From contig OZ024799.1 of NCBI GenBank assembly GCA_964017045.1, positions 33,788,236-33,852,235 on the forward strand: a DNA stretch of 64,000 bases, given 5' to 3'. Positions within the stretch are counted from its first letter, which is position 1, and each line of letters starts with the position of its first letter. The stretch comes from Omphiscola glabra (taxonomy: Eukaryota > Mollusca > Gastropoda > Lymnaeidae). Shown piece after piece: positions 1 to 13,800 of the stretch. The notes beneath the pieces are model-generated. The model had not been told where the DNA came from. It saw only the letters and a list, made by a program, of their open reading frames with translations, and made no database searches. The position numbers were made by a program, and so were the translations under genes.

Positions 1-3000
1 GTTTCCAGATAGTACAGCATCTATTTTTAAGCGGTAATATCGTTTTCAGTGCATACGCACCATCTCGTTTACGTCTATTTTCCTTCCCCCCATTGACGTC
101 ATCGGCCAGAAAAGCACCCTGAATCACTCACCCATAGGCCACCAACGCGTATTTCTATCATTGAGACAGTGAGATGCTCCATTCATTACACTGTGCCATT
201 TGCCCGTCTCTGTTGAATAGGTGGCATCGTTTCGAACACGTTCATCTTAAAACTGTTTTAATTGTGTTATATGAGAAACTTTTTTTTTTGTTGACGTTAA
301 CAGCCAAGCGGTAATACACTTGGTGTAGACAGATTTAACCTGTGTTAGATGAAAAAAAAAACAACTGGACTTACAGAAGAGAATATTTTTAGGAAGAGCT
401 CAGTCTTTCTTCTTGTTTTCATTGAAGATGCGCATCAAATCTATAAATATAAATCCATTTTGCAAGAGTTGTTGAGTATTGAATCGTTTCTGAGAGTTGG
501 ACCAATTTTTCGTGTAAATATATTTAAATATACTCAATGTATATTGCCTGGATGTTTCCACTGTCGTACCATTTCTGAGCTAATCTACTAAGTGTTCTAT
601 TGATTCTTACACCTGTAAGATATTACACCATGCTTTACGCCAGTGTCGTGCCGATAGAGGTCAGGGTTAAGAGACCTTTCAGGACTATTTTTGATGAGCA
701 CGTCATGTGAGTACTGCCATGTATTGGTTAGTTTTTGGAATAATTTCCATGTTTAAGAAACAGGCTAAAGACCTTAACGTTCCGCCTGGCGGTAGATTCT
801 CGGGGTAAGATGCTGCTCAAAATAGTTGCCACGATTGAGTGGAGTTCAACTTAAAACTATACATTCGAGTTAGTTACGAAATAAAATATTTACGATGAAA
901 GTACAAGAGACCGAATGCTTTATAGTTTTGTAACATCTAGCTATGTGCTTGAAACATTCGAGACATTATTGTCATGTTTTCTGGTTGTTTGTTCTTTATT
1001 TTATGCACCGCATGGATGTAATAACAATGTTAGTAAATGTTCTTTCGCTACCCACATGTTAACATTAATTTTACTGAAATTTACATTCTTATCAATCCAT
1101 AATTTTAAAAAAAATACTGTGAATGCTATCAATTGCTTTCACGGCCGACAAAGTGCTCAAAGAGCGTCGCTTCATTTACACGGCTGCAATGCAAAAACAA
1201 AAACTACTACCACTAACTGGTAAATGGTTCACAAAGACAACAGTTCGGGCTCAGCTGCTTCATTTCGTGAATGGTTTTGGGGGTTGGGGGGGGGGGGTAA
1301 TTTTTCTCTTCTTTCCAGCGTATTACAGCGGCTCTAAATCTTTTTAAATTTGACTTGAAGTCGTCAATTTAAATCAATCAGTTGTTTTTTAATGCTCTCC
1401 ATCTTGACAATGGTGGTACAGGTTCTAGGTGTGTAACACTCGAAACATGCGCGCAATAATGTGTTAATGCCAGCTTAAAACAAAGATATAGTCGTTAGAC
1501 TTTGTTCTTGTGGAATGGTGTAAAAATGCTAGGGAACCGCTGGTCTCCCGAGCGTCACAATGCACTGGGGAACAATGGTTTGCAATCCTCTCATTTCCTC
1601 GCTTGTCCTCTCTGGCCGTCTGCTTCCGCGTTTCTACTGGTCTATAGTTCTAGGTCCCGCTGGAATTCCCCGCACTTGTGTTTCGCTCTGTGATGTTTAA
1701 CTTGGTGTTCGAAAGAGACATGTCCAAGAAAATGCTGCGTACTTTGCATACGGAAGGATGCGTGAAAATAAAAAAAAATCAAATATATATTAACTAGTTG
1801 TTAATTTGAATTTTATCGGTAAATGCATTTGTGTTGGGAATTTTCTTGGAACTTACGGCCATATGCTCTAAAACTTAAAAGATTTGCTACCACTGCCACA
1901 CTGCCTTAAATGAAAAAAAAAAAATTTCAGCGACCCTCATAAATATATCTGAGAAAAGTTAATATAAGGAATTTGTCCTCTGTCTCTTTTTCAATTCGTC
2001 TATTATTAAAGCCTCCACCCACCCCTACCCCCCAAACCCATTTTACTGAATAGTCTTGTATGCGTTTTTATTCTGTGACCAATAATGTAAGTAGTCCTCA
2101 GTTGATGGTTGAAATGTTGTCCTGTCACATTAGTATCTGTGTGCGTTTTGTCTACTCATAAGGATTATCATGCTTGTATTGAAGAAGTCGTGTTGTTTGT
2201 TTTTGTTGTTTTTGTGGCATATAGTCTGACTTTAGAGGCATGTTACATCCGAGGGTTTTTGTTGTTAACTTTAGTTTGAGTCGAAAATTTATCAAAATAA
2301 AAAAAACGGGGTTGACATTCTAATCAAAGTGCGAACAGCGCAAAGAATATCTGACGTTATCATCTGAATCCCCATTTTAAATGTTCTCTATGTATGTATC
2401 TATACACAACCTTGTGCAAACACAGCCCTATTCACAAGCACCCACGTGCAAACATAACCATAACCACAGTCAAACACAACCGCTTACAAACACATGCATA
2501 AGCAATCACCTACCAATACAACCACTTGCAAACTCAATCACAACCCCCATGAACACCCTTTCAAACATAACCACAGACACATGCAAACGCCAACACGTAC
2601 AAACCCAAGCACTTGCGAACACAATCACAACAACATGCACACACTTTCCTAAACACAACCTCTTTCAAACACATCAACCCGCAAAGCAAACACAAACCAC
2701 ACACAAGCTCATATATAAGATGACTATTTCTTCTCTGACCATTGTCAAATATGCATATGTGCATATAACCGTAATGAAAAGAATCATTTTGTTTTTTAAT
2801 TCCGCTGCCCTGTTGCTACAGGTTAAGATTTTTAAAAAGTCGTAAGTCCCTGTCCAGTTTCTTCTCTTCCTTTGACTCACTATTGTACTTTTCACTTCCC
2901 TATTTCAACAGTCTCAGTTTTAGTTTAACGGTTTAATTTTTCTCAGAATTCGCCCCTGAAGCTTGCGGTAGTGCCGTTCCGCTTTACACTATACGACCCG

Positions 3001-5740
3001 AATTTCGTCCCTGTTCATTGTCTCTATTGTCTCTAAGTTGGAACTTGTTAAGGACATTTTTGTCATGCGTGTGTTGGTGCAGAGACATGCACAGACGGGT
3101 AGTCAATAGCTCTATGCAATTTCTAGTGGAAATTTGTACGGATTTCTTTTATCTTGCAAACAAGGTCACATAGGCCTCAACGAATTTCTACCATTCATAG
3201 TTGGCCTTAGAATTCAGAAGTATGGAAAAAAATGACTATGTGAAGTTAGTTGAGTATGGCGGACCCTTGCCAGCAAGTAGGCGTCTTATTTCAATACATG
3301 TGTCTGTGCTTTGAAGTTGAGTTTATGTCATTTGTGTAATGTGTTTCTAGTATGTTCTTAACTCGCTGGGATCAGCTTAGTTAATGGTATGTAGCTGCAC
3401 AACGAGTCGGCGTGGTAGGCATCATCGGTGTTACATATGTGGTGTATTGTGTCTGGGAATATTATACTGTTGAGTTGGTAGCTGTCTGAATAGTGTAACT
3501 ACTCCGTCTATTTTGGTCTCGCGCAACAATTTTCACCTATGACTTTGTATAGACTTTCGTGTCATCGATACGTTTATGTTCTGACACTCTTTTTTAGACA
3601 GTTGTTGATGTGTGTGTGCGTGCGTGTGTATGTGTTTTGTTTGTGTTTTTTTTGGTTGTTGTTGTTGTTTTTTGTGGGGGGGGGGGGGGTTGTGGTGTCT
3701 AATACTACCGCTTTTTAAATTAATTTTAAAAACAATTTTATTTTTAAAAAACTCAATGAGTGACCTTTTTTTATCTCAAGAATACAAAGGCATAGCCTCT
3801 AATCTGAACTAATTGTAACTTAATCAGTGCAAACTGTGGCACCCCAACGGTGGGTACGGGGACTGCAACCACACTCACACACGTACAGGCATAGACAGAT
3901 TTTCAGCAACATTACCCGATAATAAATGGTGAAATTAAACCAGTAATGTAATGAAGTTAGCTAACGTTGGTCTCACCGTGTTAGCAAATGTAACATTTCC
4001 AGCTACAGCCAACAAAGTTGGATTCCTCTGGTCTAATGCCGTAGTGTGGCCGTGGTAATGGGGCTTCTAATGTTACACATATTTTCCTAAAGGACAAAGA
4101 GTGCAGTTATCCAGGGGAGTAGCACGGTGGTAATATGAGCTTCTCACTATTAGCTGCTAAGACCTTAAGATGTATCTATATTAGGACTAGAGTTAATTTA
4201 ACCCCAGTGTACGTATAGCTTATATTGTATATTCTTTAGACAGGGCATGTTTGTTTGTTATTTGTTGTTGTTTTTGTTTTTTTGTTGTTGTTTTTTTTTT
4301 TTAAAGGGGGGGGGGGGTGTTAATGAAGTGCTTCAATTTATCGTGTCGATTATATAATTATAAGCTGATCTTTCTATAATATCCGGATGTGTATGACAGT
4401 AAAGGAAGCCATACCACCATACAAGAAAGACCTTAGGACACCGTTCCCCAATCGTGTTCCACGGACTGGCGGTGGTCCGTGAGCCTTACGTTTCTGGTTG
4501 CTCTTCTCTCTCCCTCTTCCCCCCCCCCCCCCCCCCCCCCGCGCACCGTAAATAGTATTGGATAATTATTTTTTTTAACTGTCCGCCCGCTCCGCCAAAC
4601 TTGAAAGTATACAGTCACAGGAACTAACAGGCAACTTTCAAATTAACTTATCAAATGACTCGACCCTCACTCCCTCAGTTTAATTAAGAATGTTTATTAC
4701 TATGTCATTGTTTGTTATACTTTAGATCACACCGTGACCATGTAAGCAGCGTTTATATTATCCCCGCTGGAACTGTACACATGCCCGAAACTTTGCTTAG
4801 TTATCTGGCATCTAGGGCTGAACCAAAATAACTCGTGAGAGGCTATCAATGATATCAGTTATCTCGCACGAATTTGCCCTATAATTTCTCAAGCAAGAGA
4901 TTACTTAGCATCCCACTACAACATCCCCTTCCCCACGCACAACTACACACAAACACATAGGCACACTACTGCTGAATTAAATCCAACTTATTCATTCTCG
5001 GAAGCCAAAAAAATGTGAAGCTTATTATGATTTTAAGATGTACAATTGTTGTTCTCCTTTGTATCAAAAGCAATAATAACTAAATAAGTATGGATTTAAG
5101 TGAGCTGAAAAAGATTGTTGTTTTTAAAATAAAACATTAACATTAAAGGATATGTCTATCAATTGCTTTTTGTCTTTCATTGACTCCTGGGTGCCTCAGA
5201 CATCAGTGAGAAATCATCAATAAATGTCATGTTGGTCTTATGCCATGTTATCTCAGTACATTTTAAGCAAACCCACATTCAAAACCATGTAAGAAGAGCT
5301 ATATAAAAGCATTCTTAAAAACTAAAAATACATGCAAACAATCTATTTTTTAAAAGCAATCTTAACTGAGCCCGAGTGTAAAGTTGCTGAAAAGTTGACC
5401 ATGGTCAAAGACAATATTAAGAATCTCTTTTACTAGATACACATGTTTCTATGCATCTTATTTATATTTTAAATAATTAGCCAAAATATCTCAATCAATA
5501 CAATCTAAATTTTTCAAATTCACCTGTTTTACTTGAACTGAGTTGGGCTACTGGGCCATGTATACAAACTTGTTTCACCATCTATTTTTACTAGAGCTTC
5601 TTGAAAATTGATATTTAAATATGAGATTATAAAGTGTTTCTATGGTTTTTAATTTCAAACAAGATGTAATAAAATCATATATAAATATAAAAATTGCAAG
5701 TTCTCAAAATAAGTTCACTCAATGCTCGTCTCAGAAACAC
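1..5740. other. No gene recognised; AT-rich non-coding DNA
   Basis: I see no exon with splice sites and no recognisable protein in either strand. The open frames are short and coincide with low-complexity sequence. Contents are a CA-rich tract near 2400-2720, several G or C homopolymers (about 1286, 3676, 4306 and 4519) and T-rich stretches. A perfect TGACGTCA (CRE-like) octamer lies near 95, but nothing shows that it works as a promoter. The most economical reading is a 5' intron or upstream flank of the SLMAP gene, because the first SLMAP exon seen (7758) begins in mid-codon. Confidence 0.5.
2400..2720. repeat. CA-rich, G-poor degenerate minisatellite
   Basis: The plus strand repeats variants of CAAACACAACC and CACTTGCAAACACA with irregular spacing and almost no G. 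The 154-codon open frame across it is a by-product of this composition, rich in T, N, H and Q codons. No strict period could be set by eye. Confidence 0.6.
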
Positions 5741-5772
5741 ACACACACACGCTGTTCACAGGCCCGGTGCAT

Positions 5773-5814
5773 ACGCGTAGCTCGCAACGCGTAGCTCGCA
5801 TTGCGTAGCTCGCA
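5773..5814. repeat. 14-bp tandem repeat, three units
   Basis: Units are ACGCGTAGCTCGCA, ACGCGTAGCTCGCA and TTGCGTAGCTCGCA, the first two identical. They lie next to a CA microsatellite (about 5739-5750) and just beyond the 3' end of the Gypsy pol relic, so they may belong to that element's 3' region. Confidence 0.8.
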
Positions 5815-5825
5815 TCATCGGTTGT

Positions 5826-7700
5826 CTATCTGGACGGTATTGTCTTTGAGACCTTCTGAGTATGATATAGTCTGAGGGTCTTGGAATTCGAGGGTTGGGC
5901 TTTTTCTAAGGTGGACTTGGATTTGCTGAATGTGTTGACGGTTGATGACTCAGGGCTGTCTGAGTCGTTGGGTAATGACTTCCTGTCATTATATCCAAAC
6001 CTGGTTCTGAATCTTCTTCTGCTCCATACATGGGGTGAAGTTGGTCTAAATGTCTCTTCCATATGGGGCCTTTCGGATAAAGCTTTACCTTAAAAAGGCA
6101 TGGACCCATAACTTGGATGATTGTACCGGGAGCCCATCATGGTTTATAGTCTGTTGTTGTTCCATATATGCTGACATAACATGGATCTCCCTGGTTAAAT
6201 GATTCACTATGACATCTTTTTGTCCCTTTACAGATGGCTATTTCTTTAAGATGTTGTCCCTGTGCTTCATGAGCAGGAGAGGGAACTAGAGTATCAATAA
6301 GAGTTCTTATTTGCTGATTGTTCAGCAGTTGGCTAGGCGATAATCCACTAGCCAATTGTGTCTTATGATACTGGCATAGAAAGTCTTGTAGAGATTCTTT
6401 TAAAGGTCAATAAGGATTTCCTTAGTGAACTCTTGAAACTTTGAATCAGTCACTCAGCAGCTCCATTTGTAGAAGGATAATAAGGAGCGCCAGCGAGATG
6501 TACAATAACCCTCTATTTACACCAATGCTGAAATTCTTCCGAGACAAAGCTAGTAGCGTTATCACTTACTATGGTGTGTAGATAGCTGAAATGAGAAAAA
6601 TCTTTCTCCAGATCAAGGGTGGCTTTGGTTGATGTGGATGCTGTCCTGTGGATACACAGATACTTTGAATAAGCATCTATCGTCACCAGCCAATGTGATC
6701 CCTTAAAGTTTATGGCTTGGTGGATATGCACTCGACTCCGTGGTTTTTCTGGCATCATCCATGGGTGGATACTGGCTTTGTTAGGGTCTCAGGCATGTTC
6801 TGCACATGCCTGGCATGTTTGACCCATCTCCATGATTTGAGCATCAAGCTCTGGCCAGTATACAGATGATCTGGCTGTTTCATCTGCTCAAGTCCAAAAT
6901 GTCCTGTATGCAGGATTTGGAGAACCTGAGCTTGTTGTATTTTGGTACCACAATTCTTGAACCATAAAAGAGACGATTGGACTCCACGGAGAGTGAGTCT
7001 TGAATATTTTTAAAAACTTATATATTTTCTGCATCAGTGTTCAAGTGCCCTTAGGACAGCCAGCCCTCTTGACAATATCTTACTGTAGAAACAGTAGAGT
7101 ATTTAAGTGACTTTTTCGCAAGGACTCCTGGATCTGTTGGTCTGATCTGCATGCTGACTTATTTGATTAAACATACAGAATCATGTCTGCTTCACTTGAT
7201 TCACCATCCAAAATGTCATTCGGCCCTGACGGTAGATGACTTAGAGCATCTGCATTGCCACATTCAGTTGACTTTCGTAATTCAATGATATAGTCATATT
7301 GACTCAAGAAGAGCCCACCTGGCTAAACGATTTGCTGCCAGTGCTGGTGTTCCTTTTCCTGTACCAAATATGCTTTTCAGTGGTTTATGGTTTAAATAAT
7401 ACAGTGGCTCTAGTATAGTTGATAGATCTGGTAAGAACTTGTTGTAAAACTGCACTTGACAAATTCAATTGATAGTTGGGCAAAAATGCATTTTTCAATC
7501 CTGCACTTTAAGCCATTTTTATTCAATCTGTGTAATAACTTGCAAAGGTTGTTTACATGGTCTTCCTCATTCTTTCCGCTCCTAGAATGTCGTCCATGTA
7601 CACTGCTACTCCAGGCAAATCTTGTGTTAGTTTTTCCATGATTTCTTTGAAATAAGCTGGTTATGTCAATGAAGCAAAGCCTACATATTTTGCTAAGTTT
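5826..7700 (-). mobile_element. Decayed Gypsy (Ty3-like) LTR retrotransposon pol
   Basis: Read on the minus strand from high to low coordinates, the pieces fall in pol order. The reverse-transcriptase palm has a YMDD motif near 7590-7602, and an RNase H-like segment follows. Next come traces of an HHCC zinc finger near 6800-6930 (a GHFGLEQ block, then two close cysteines) and an integrase catalytic core at 6513-6758 with VTIDAYSKY and VSDNATSF. Last is the integrase C-terminal part, with a GDP(C)Y block, a W-PG-I block and WKRHLDQL near 5950-6230. Frameshifts and stops break it throughout. No gag, protease or convincing LTR pair was seen. It ends about 60 bp before the first SLMAP exon. It is an intronic relic, not a working element. 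Confidence 0.88.
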
Positions 7701-7757
7701 ATATTTTTAAATGTACAACTTACAACAATTTCAGTTAGTTTGTCCTTTTTGTTTCAG

Positions 7758-7836
7758 TCCTTACTTGACAGGTGAGAACCAGCCAGGTATATCTCTTCAA
7801 ACACAAGACCTTTACCAACTGGCGCAGTATTTACAG
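7758..7836 (+). CDS. SLMAP: SLMAP exon a
   Basis: Encodes SLQTQDLYQLAQYLQ, matching the segment between the FHA domain and the first coiled coil. It starts after TTTCAG in mid-codon (one base finishes a codon) and ends phase 0 before GTAGGC. An alternative acceptor, CTTGACAG at 7770-7771, would shorten it by about 14 bases and would break the frame unless the preceding exon also differs. Confidence 0.82.
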
Positions 7837-10800
7837 GTAGGCACATCTTTTGATTAGACAACAGTGAAAAGCAACTTCTATTTATAGAGTGTACACCTTT
7901 GACATAAACCCTTATAAAAATTATCTACAGTTGCATTTGCCTAATAGGGTTCATAAAGCCAAGACAGATATGAATGTGATAGAGAGGGAAGCAGGTATGA
8001 ATGTGATACAGAGGGAAGCAGGTATGAATTAGATACAGAGGGAAAGCAGATGTGATCAAAAAGAATGCACGCCGAGTGGGGGGATATAAAAAGTTCAAGG
8101 ATACATAGATACTTTCCAGAAAAGTCCAGATTTATTTTAATGCAATGATCAGCAAACCTTTCATTTCTGAGATCTGGGCCCAGTGAGAGAGAAAAAGTTT
8201 CGGAACCAGTTGTCTAAATTAACTCAGTCCCAAAGGGACCAAATCCAGCATAACTGACATTAATGCTAGCTTCCCTTTCTCTTGAGAGAAACAGTAGCCA
8301 CCCAGTCCTTATGGTGTGGGAAGATTATGAGATTATATCGCTAACTTCCATAAAATCTTGATCATAGTGAAATAGGGCTCTAAAAGAAATGATGTTTTCT
8401 TACTTTTTACTTGTTGCTCTATGATCACTTCCAAAATGTCATTTTGTGGAGAGGTGAAAAAATAGCAGAAATCCAGTAATGTTATCTGTTATGGTCATGG
8501 CCATTTGTTTAACTCACCCTATCCTGAGTTCTATGTTTACCTAAGTATAAGGCTCTTGTTTAAAATAATGTCTACCCACTGTTGGTGTCAGATAGATCAC
8601 ACCTGGCCTATAATGTGAAGATATAAGAGAGGAATTAGCCAAGTATTATTCATAGATTTACTCATGATTCATACAAACAGCTTTGTTACATAAAATTGGA
8701 TGTTTGTTTATTTGCATGGGGGGGGGGGGGGACATTTATGTATAAAATTGTGAGGAATTTATGAAGAACTATCTTATGGTGGTGCATGTGATCAGAATTT
8801 GAGTTCTCCTTACAAAAAAGTTTATGTTTAAAACCTATTCTGACTTGTTAAAATTAAACAGTTGAGTTAGAACTCATCAGATTTCACTTTCATAAACACT
8901 GCAACTGTTTGACATGGCAATTTTAATTTATGATTTAAGGAAGCTCTGCATCGTGAGAAGATGTTGGAGCAAAAACTTTTAACCCTCAGGCAATTGGTCC
9001 ATAATACTCAAGAAGCTGCTGAAAGTGGATGGCAGGTAAAGAAAAAATAAAACTGTTTGGTGAATACATTTATCTTCCTTTGACATTATTTTTGTTCAGT
9101 GTTCTGCAAGTGGCTGTCTTTCTTCAAGCACATCTTGTTGTTAGTAAGGTGCTGTGCATTAAATATGATAAAATATTTCATGAACATGAATTGTAAATAA
9201 TGTTTCAAAATTTTTGCATCCACTGCAGGCTTTAATAGATGAAGACAAACTTCTATCTCGGCTTGAAATGTTGGAGAACCAGCTGCATATATACTCAAAG
9301 GTTGGTTTTGATCTCATGTGTAATCATTTAACATACCCAGGCTTGTTTTGATTGATGATGGCCTCATCATACTTCAAGGCAAACTGTTGGCAAACAGTAT
9401 TTCACTTACAGTTTATAATTTGAAAACAGTTTAATTGATTCTTTATCTTCATATCATTTTAGAAATTGCATAAATGAAGTAAACATTTAATAACTTTGAA
9501 CATATATCATTTTATGACATGTTACTTGAAAAACTGACCCAGGAAAAATAAGTGAATCAAGTGAAGATGAGCTGCTGGTCTAAAAGATCAAAATTCAAAT
9601 ATAGAGCTTTCATCATTTCCACAATATTTTTGTCTGTTCAAATCTTCTTTTTCACAGTAAAGATAAATACATTCTTTTACTTTCTGTAATCTTGGTTTTT
9701 GAAAACCCAAATTCTGGCAATAACATTAATGGCGAACTTCAAACCCTTACGTTTTTGAACTATTTTCTATTTCTTGTTGTTTCTTCATTTGCCCTGTCTG
9801 CTGAAGAAGTCTCTTAGCCATAAAGTTCTCTTTTGATTGTCCTGTCTTTATATTTCAAGCATCCCACATATGTTTTTCCATTATTTCTTTCATTATTACA
9901 GAACCATAGTGAGGATACATTGAGGCAAGAACTCCAAGCTTTGCAAGAAGACAAGAACAAATATGAAACAACTTCCAAAGTGAGTATTCAATTCTCCTGT
10001 AAAAATCTTACTTGACTTTTTCGTGTTATATTTGTAGGGGTTTCTTAAGATTTGGAAAGAGTTATTAAATAATACCTGTGGACTAAATCTGCATGTCTTT
10101 TTAAACTGCAACTGAAGGCTGTCCCATGTACAAGTTATTAAAATGATCTGGAAAACCAAATTCAATGAAATAAGCTGACATGTAATCAAACGAGACAGAG
10201 ATCTGATGAGTGTTCACGAGAGGCGGAATCTGGATATATCCATGATATATTTTTTTTAAATTTCTGAAAAGAATAAAGATTCCTCATTATAATTTTAACT
10301 AAAGAAAAATGGTGTTTTAAAATTTTAAAGGCAGTCAGCAAAACGCCTTGTTGTAAAACATTTTTGGGCAACACATAGTCATAGCATAAAGAGTTGACTT
10401 AATAGAAAGCCTTATGGGCTGAGTACCAAAGTAGTTTTAATAACCATTTGTTTTGCCTGTAAATGCTACCTTGGCCTTCTAGGAATCTTTGCGACGGGTA
10501 TTACAAGAGAAACTTGAAGCAGTGACCAAACTTTCAGATCTGGAACAATCCCTGGGCAACATGAAAGAGGAATGCTCACATCTGAAGACTATGTGTGAGT
10601 CTTCTCAAGGGGAGCTCAGCCAGTTGGCTGAGAAATACCAGGAGCAGCTCAAAGAAGTGGTGGAGCTTCAGGAAAAACTCCAGGTATGTATCTGTAGGAC
10701 TCGCAGGAAGTCACAGGTATGTGTTTGGGAGTGACATAAAATATACCTCTGCCTGATGGTATGATTTGGTTAGGAAGCCTTTCTTTTTAGCTTATCATAA

Positions 10801-13800
10801 TTATGTATTGAAAAAATTTATGTGCGCCAGACATGTGTGAACCTCATGCATGGCCATGAGCATGCTATGAATATGAAATATCTATGTATTTATCACAGTC
10901 TTGTCTATTTTTAATTGAATTTCAAACTAATGAACCTTCTCAGGAGGCAGAGCTAAACCATGCTACTGAGCTGGAGAAGTCAAGGATAGAAAAGATGGAG
11001 ATCTCTCAGAAGCTGGAAGAGATGGTGCAACAAGAAATATCTCTGTCTGCCAAAGTAAGGACCAGACAATGATTGATGAGAACATAAACATTCTGTGATT
11101 TTGTTCTGGGGATATCTGCCAGACAAAAACTGCTTAAACTCACTTAGGTTGTAGTTCACTTACTTTAAGCTTTCAGATTCAAAATTAAAGAGATGACGTT
11201 GTGTAGCAAAGTCTTAACAATTTTTTTATAACAACTATTAATAACATTATATAGCTAATGGCAGTATAGAATTTGTTATCAATGGTTATGATAACTAAGT
11301 AATTTTTTGAGAAATATATATCAAATGTATTGATTTAAAAGTAGTATAAAATAGATTATAGGGGGTGGCGAATGGTGGGACTGCCCAAGGCCCCACGCTT
11401 GTGGAGGCCTTGCGCATATCCCTTATTTTATATTATTAATATAGCTATGGCTACTCATTGAAAACAGGATGTACTTCAATAGTCACAAGTAAAAACATGA
11501 CCTGAAAATTGTACGTAAACTTTATTAGCAAAAATCTTATTAAATACATGGGATATAAAAATTCTCAAGGAAAATAAATTGGCCTACAAAGGATGAATAT
11601 GGTTGAAAATTACGAACCAACCAGGAATTGTATGGTATACACCAGCATGGCAGAAACGAAAAGGGGGAGGCTGCACAGTGTAGTGCCACAGGGATAGATG
11701 GAATGACCACTGCAAGGGAGATTGCATTGCATCAGACACAATCATCAAACTTGTGTTTTAAGAACCATGTATAAAGTGAAGAGGCAGTTTTATTATGATT
11801 TTATTGGTTATACACAATCTAAGCCTGAAGAAGCTTGTGGTTAGTAGACCGGGCATTGGGATCATTCTATGTGATATTCAGCAACTCTGAAGCATGAGTC
11901 TTTAGAATTTGAGCACACATTATGTGGGTCTGGGCATGGTATTGAGAAGTGATGATTCACTGGATGTAGATGGTTTGGACTTACTAGGACAACTGAAGGT
12001 CTGAGAGAAATGATTCCAGGAGTAGTACAAATCTTCAATTCATAGTGCAGCTTGCAGATTCATTTCCGAAAGCTGCAATGGCATACAAAATAATGTTAAC
12101 AGTGCTGTTAACCATAGCAGTGCAGAAAGAAGTTGCTAAAAACTTACATGAGATCATCAATCTCAAAGAAGTTGCTAAAAACTTACATGAGATCATCAAT
12201 CTCTCAGGTTTGATTGAATGGACTGGAAACATTGGCAGTTGAATGACACATTGTTAAAACTCTTGATTATGAAGCACTTATTGAATTGTTTGTCCCTAAG
12301 AAAGCAAGAAAGGGTATTTTTTGTAAAAACCATTACGTGTCTGCATTTTTTCATGTGTTTCATTTCTGGGTTTCGGTTAGAACGCAGGTTCGGTTAGAAC
12401 TTTTAATTTTTCGTTTAATTAGCTGTCTGGTAACAGTCTCAAAATTAATCTTTTTTAAAAGATATTTTGCACTCTGCTTGGGAACGTATAGCTCATTAAA
12501 GGTAAAAGGGGGGGGGGGGATTAAATGACAACAATGAAATTAACAACAAACCCAGCCGTGATTTAGATCAGGGACATTCAAATGTACAGTAACAAAATAT
12601 ATAAATTTTAGTATCTAAGTCTACCTAGCGACTGAACAAATACCGAGTATGACGTGTCCCATCATTGTAGCCAGTAAAATCCAGCATGACTATGATGTAT
12701 CTTAATTTCCAATAGGCAGAGGGATATAATTTCAAAGGGCCAGCTAAATTAAATTCGCCCCAAGGTCCCACAACCCCCTAGCACCTGCCCTAGTATTTCT
12801 ATATTTTATTCAACTTTTTAACCATGTTTACAGATCGAGTCATTAACAGCGGACAATGACTTTACCAAAGAACAGTTGGCTGCTATGAAAGGTAAATTAT
12901 CCCTGTTTGTAAAAGGCTTGATAGAATTTGCGTCTCCCCGTAGTGTAATTAGTCTATGAAATGAACAATTTTAAGTTGGTTTAAAGTAAGATATGGGTCA
13001 CACCTCTTGACATTTAGCTTAAATCTTGATTGATTCATTGATAACAAAGGCTTAAATTTAATTTTCATTTTAATGGTGTAATAATAAATAATTTAAAGAA
13101 TTTTAAATGTTCATTTTATATTTACAAACAAACAGGGGCTTGACACTGTTTTTATATTTTCATTCTGTATTTTTTACAGCCAAATTAGAATCCATAAAGG
13201 AGTCCAATGAAGATGACCAGAAACTAGCAGAAATTAATGGTCAGTATGAAATTAAGATTATTTGCTTACAGCTATTAACTTTGATAAATGGGTAAGATTT
13301 GCCATGAAGAGTTCAAACACATTATTCTTGAAATTCTACAAGAAAACAACACTGATTGCATGGCTAAAAATAGTTTAATTTATAATTTTAATATATAAAT
13401 GCTATTTGCAAATTACTAAAGGATTCTCATAACTAATTTTTTGGTTTTGGTCTTTCACTTTAAAGCCAATATATCATCAGGTTCTACAACAGAGATAATT
13501 GATATTATACCAATGGGGCCTCCCAAAGAAGATGATGTACCTGAGAATCTAGAAGGTGAGAGAGTCCAACTTGCCTGGAAAGCTATGCCATTAAGTCTTA
13601 ACTATATACCAGAAAATGCACTGACCTCGAACACTTTCTACTTTTTGTTTCACTGGTTTCTGGGCCATAAAAATATATATTTTTGATCTAGAACAATTTT
13701 CATACAAATTAAGGTTTAGTCTAACAATATTTTAAATCATTTGAGTTAACTATTAACTATTTCTAAATGTCAATTTATTTATAATTTTGTGTGTATATTG

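Noticed and set aside
94..101. Perfect CRE-like TGACGTCA near the window start
   Set aside because: One octamer without a nearby transcription start or gene; not enough to call a promoter.
2381..2845. 154-codon open frame on the plus strand
   Set aside because: It is the translation of a CA-rich repeat, with no domain and no codon signal.
9833..10015. Plus-strand frame starting upstream of SLMAP exon d
   Set aside because: The frame merely runs from intron through the exon into the next intron; splice sites define 9902-9979.
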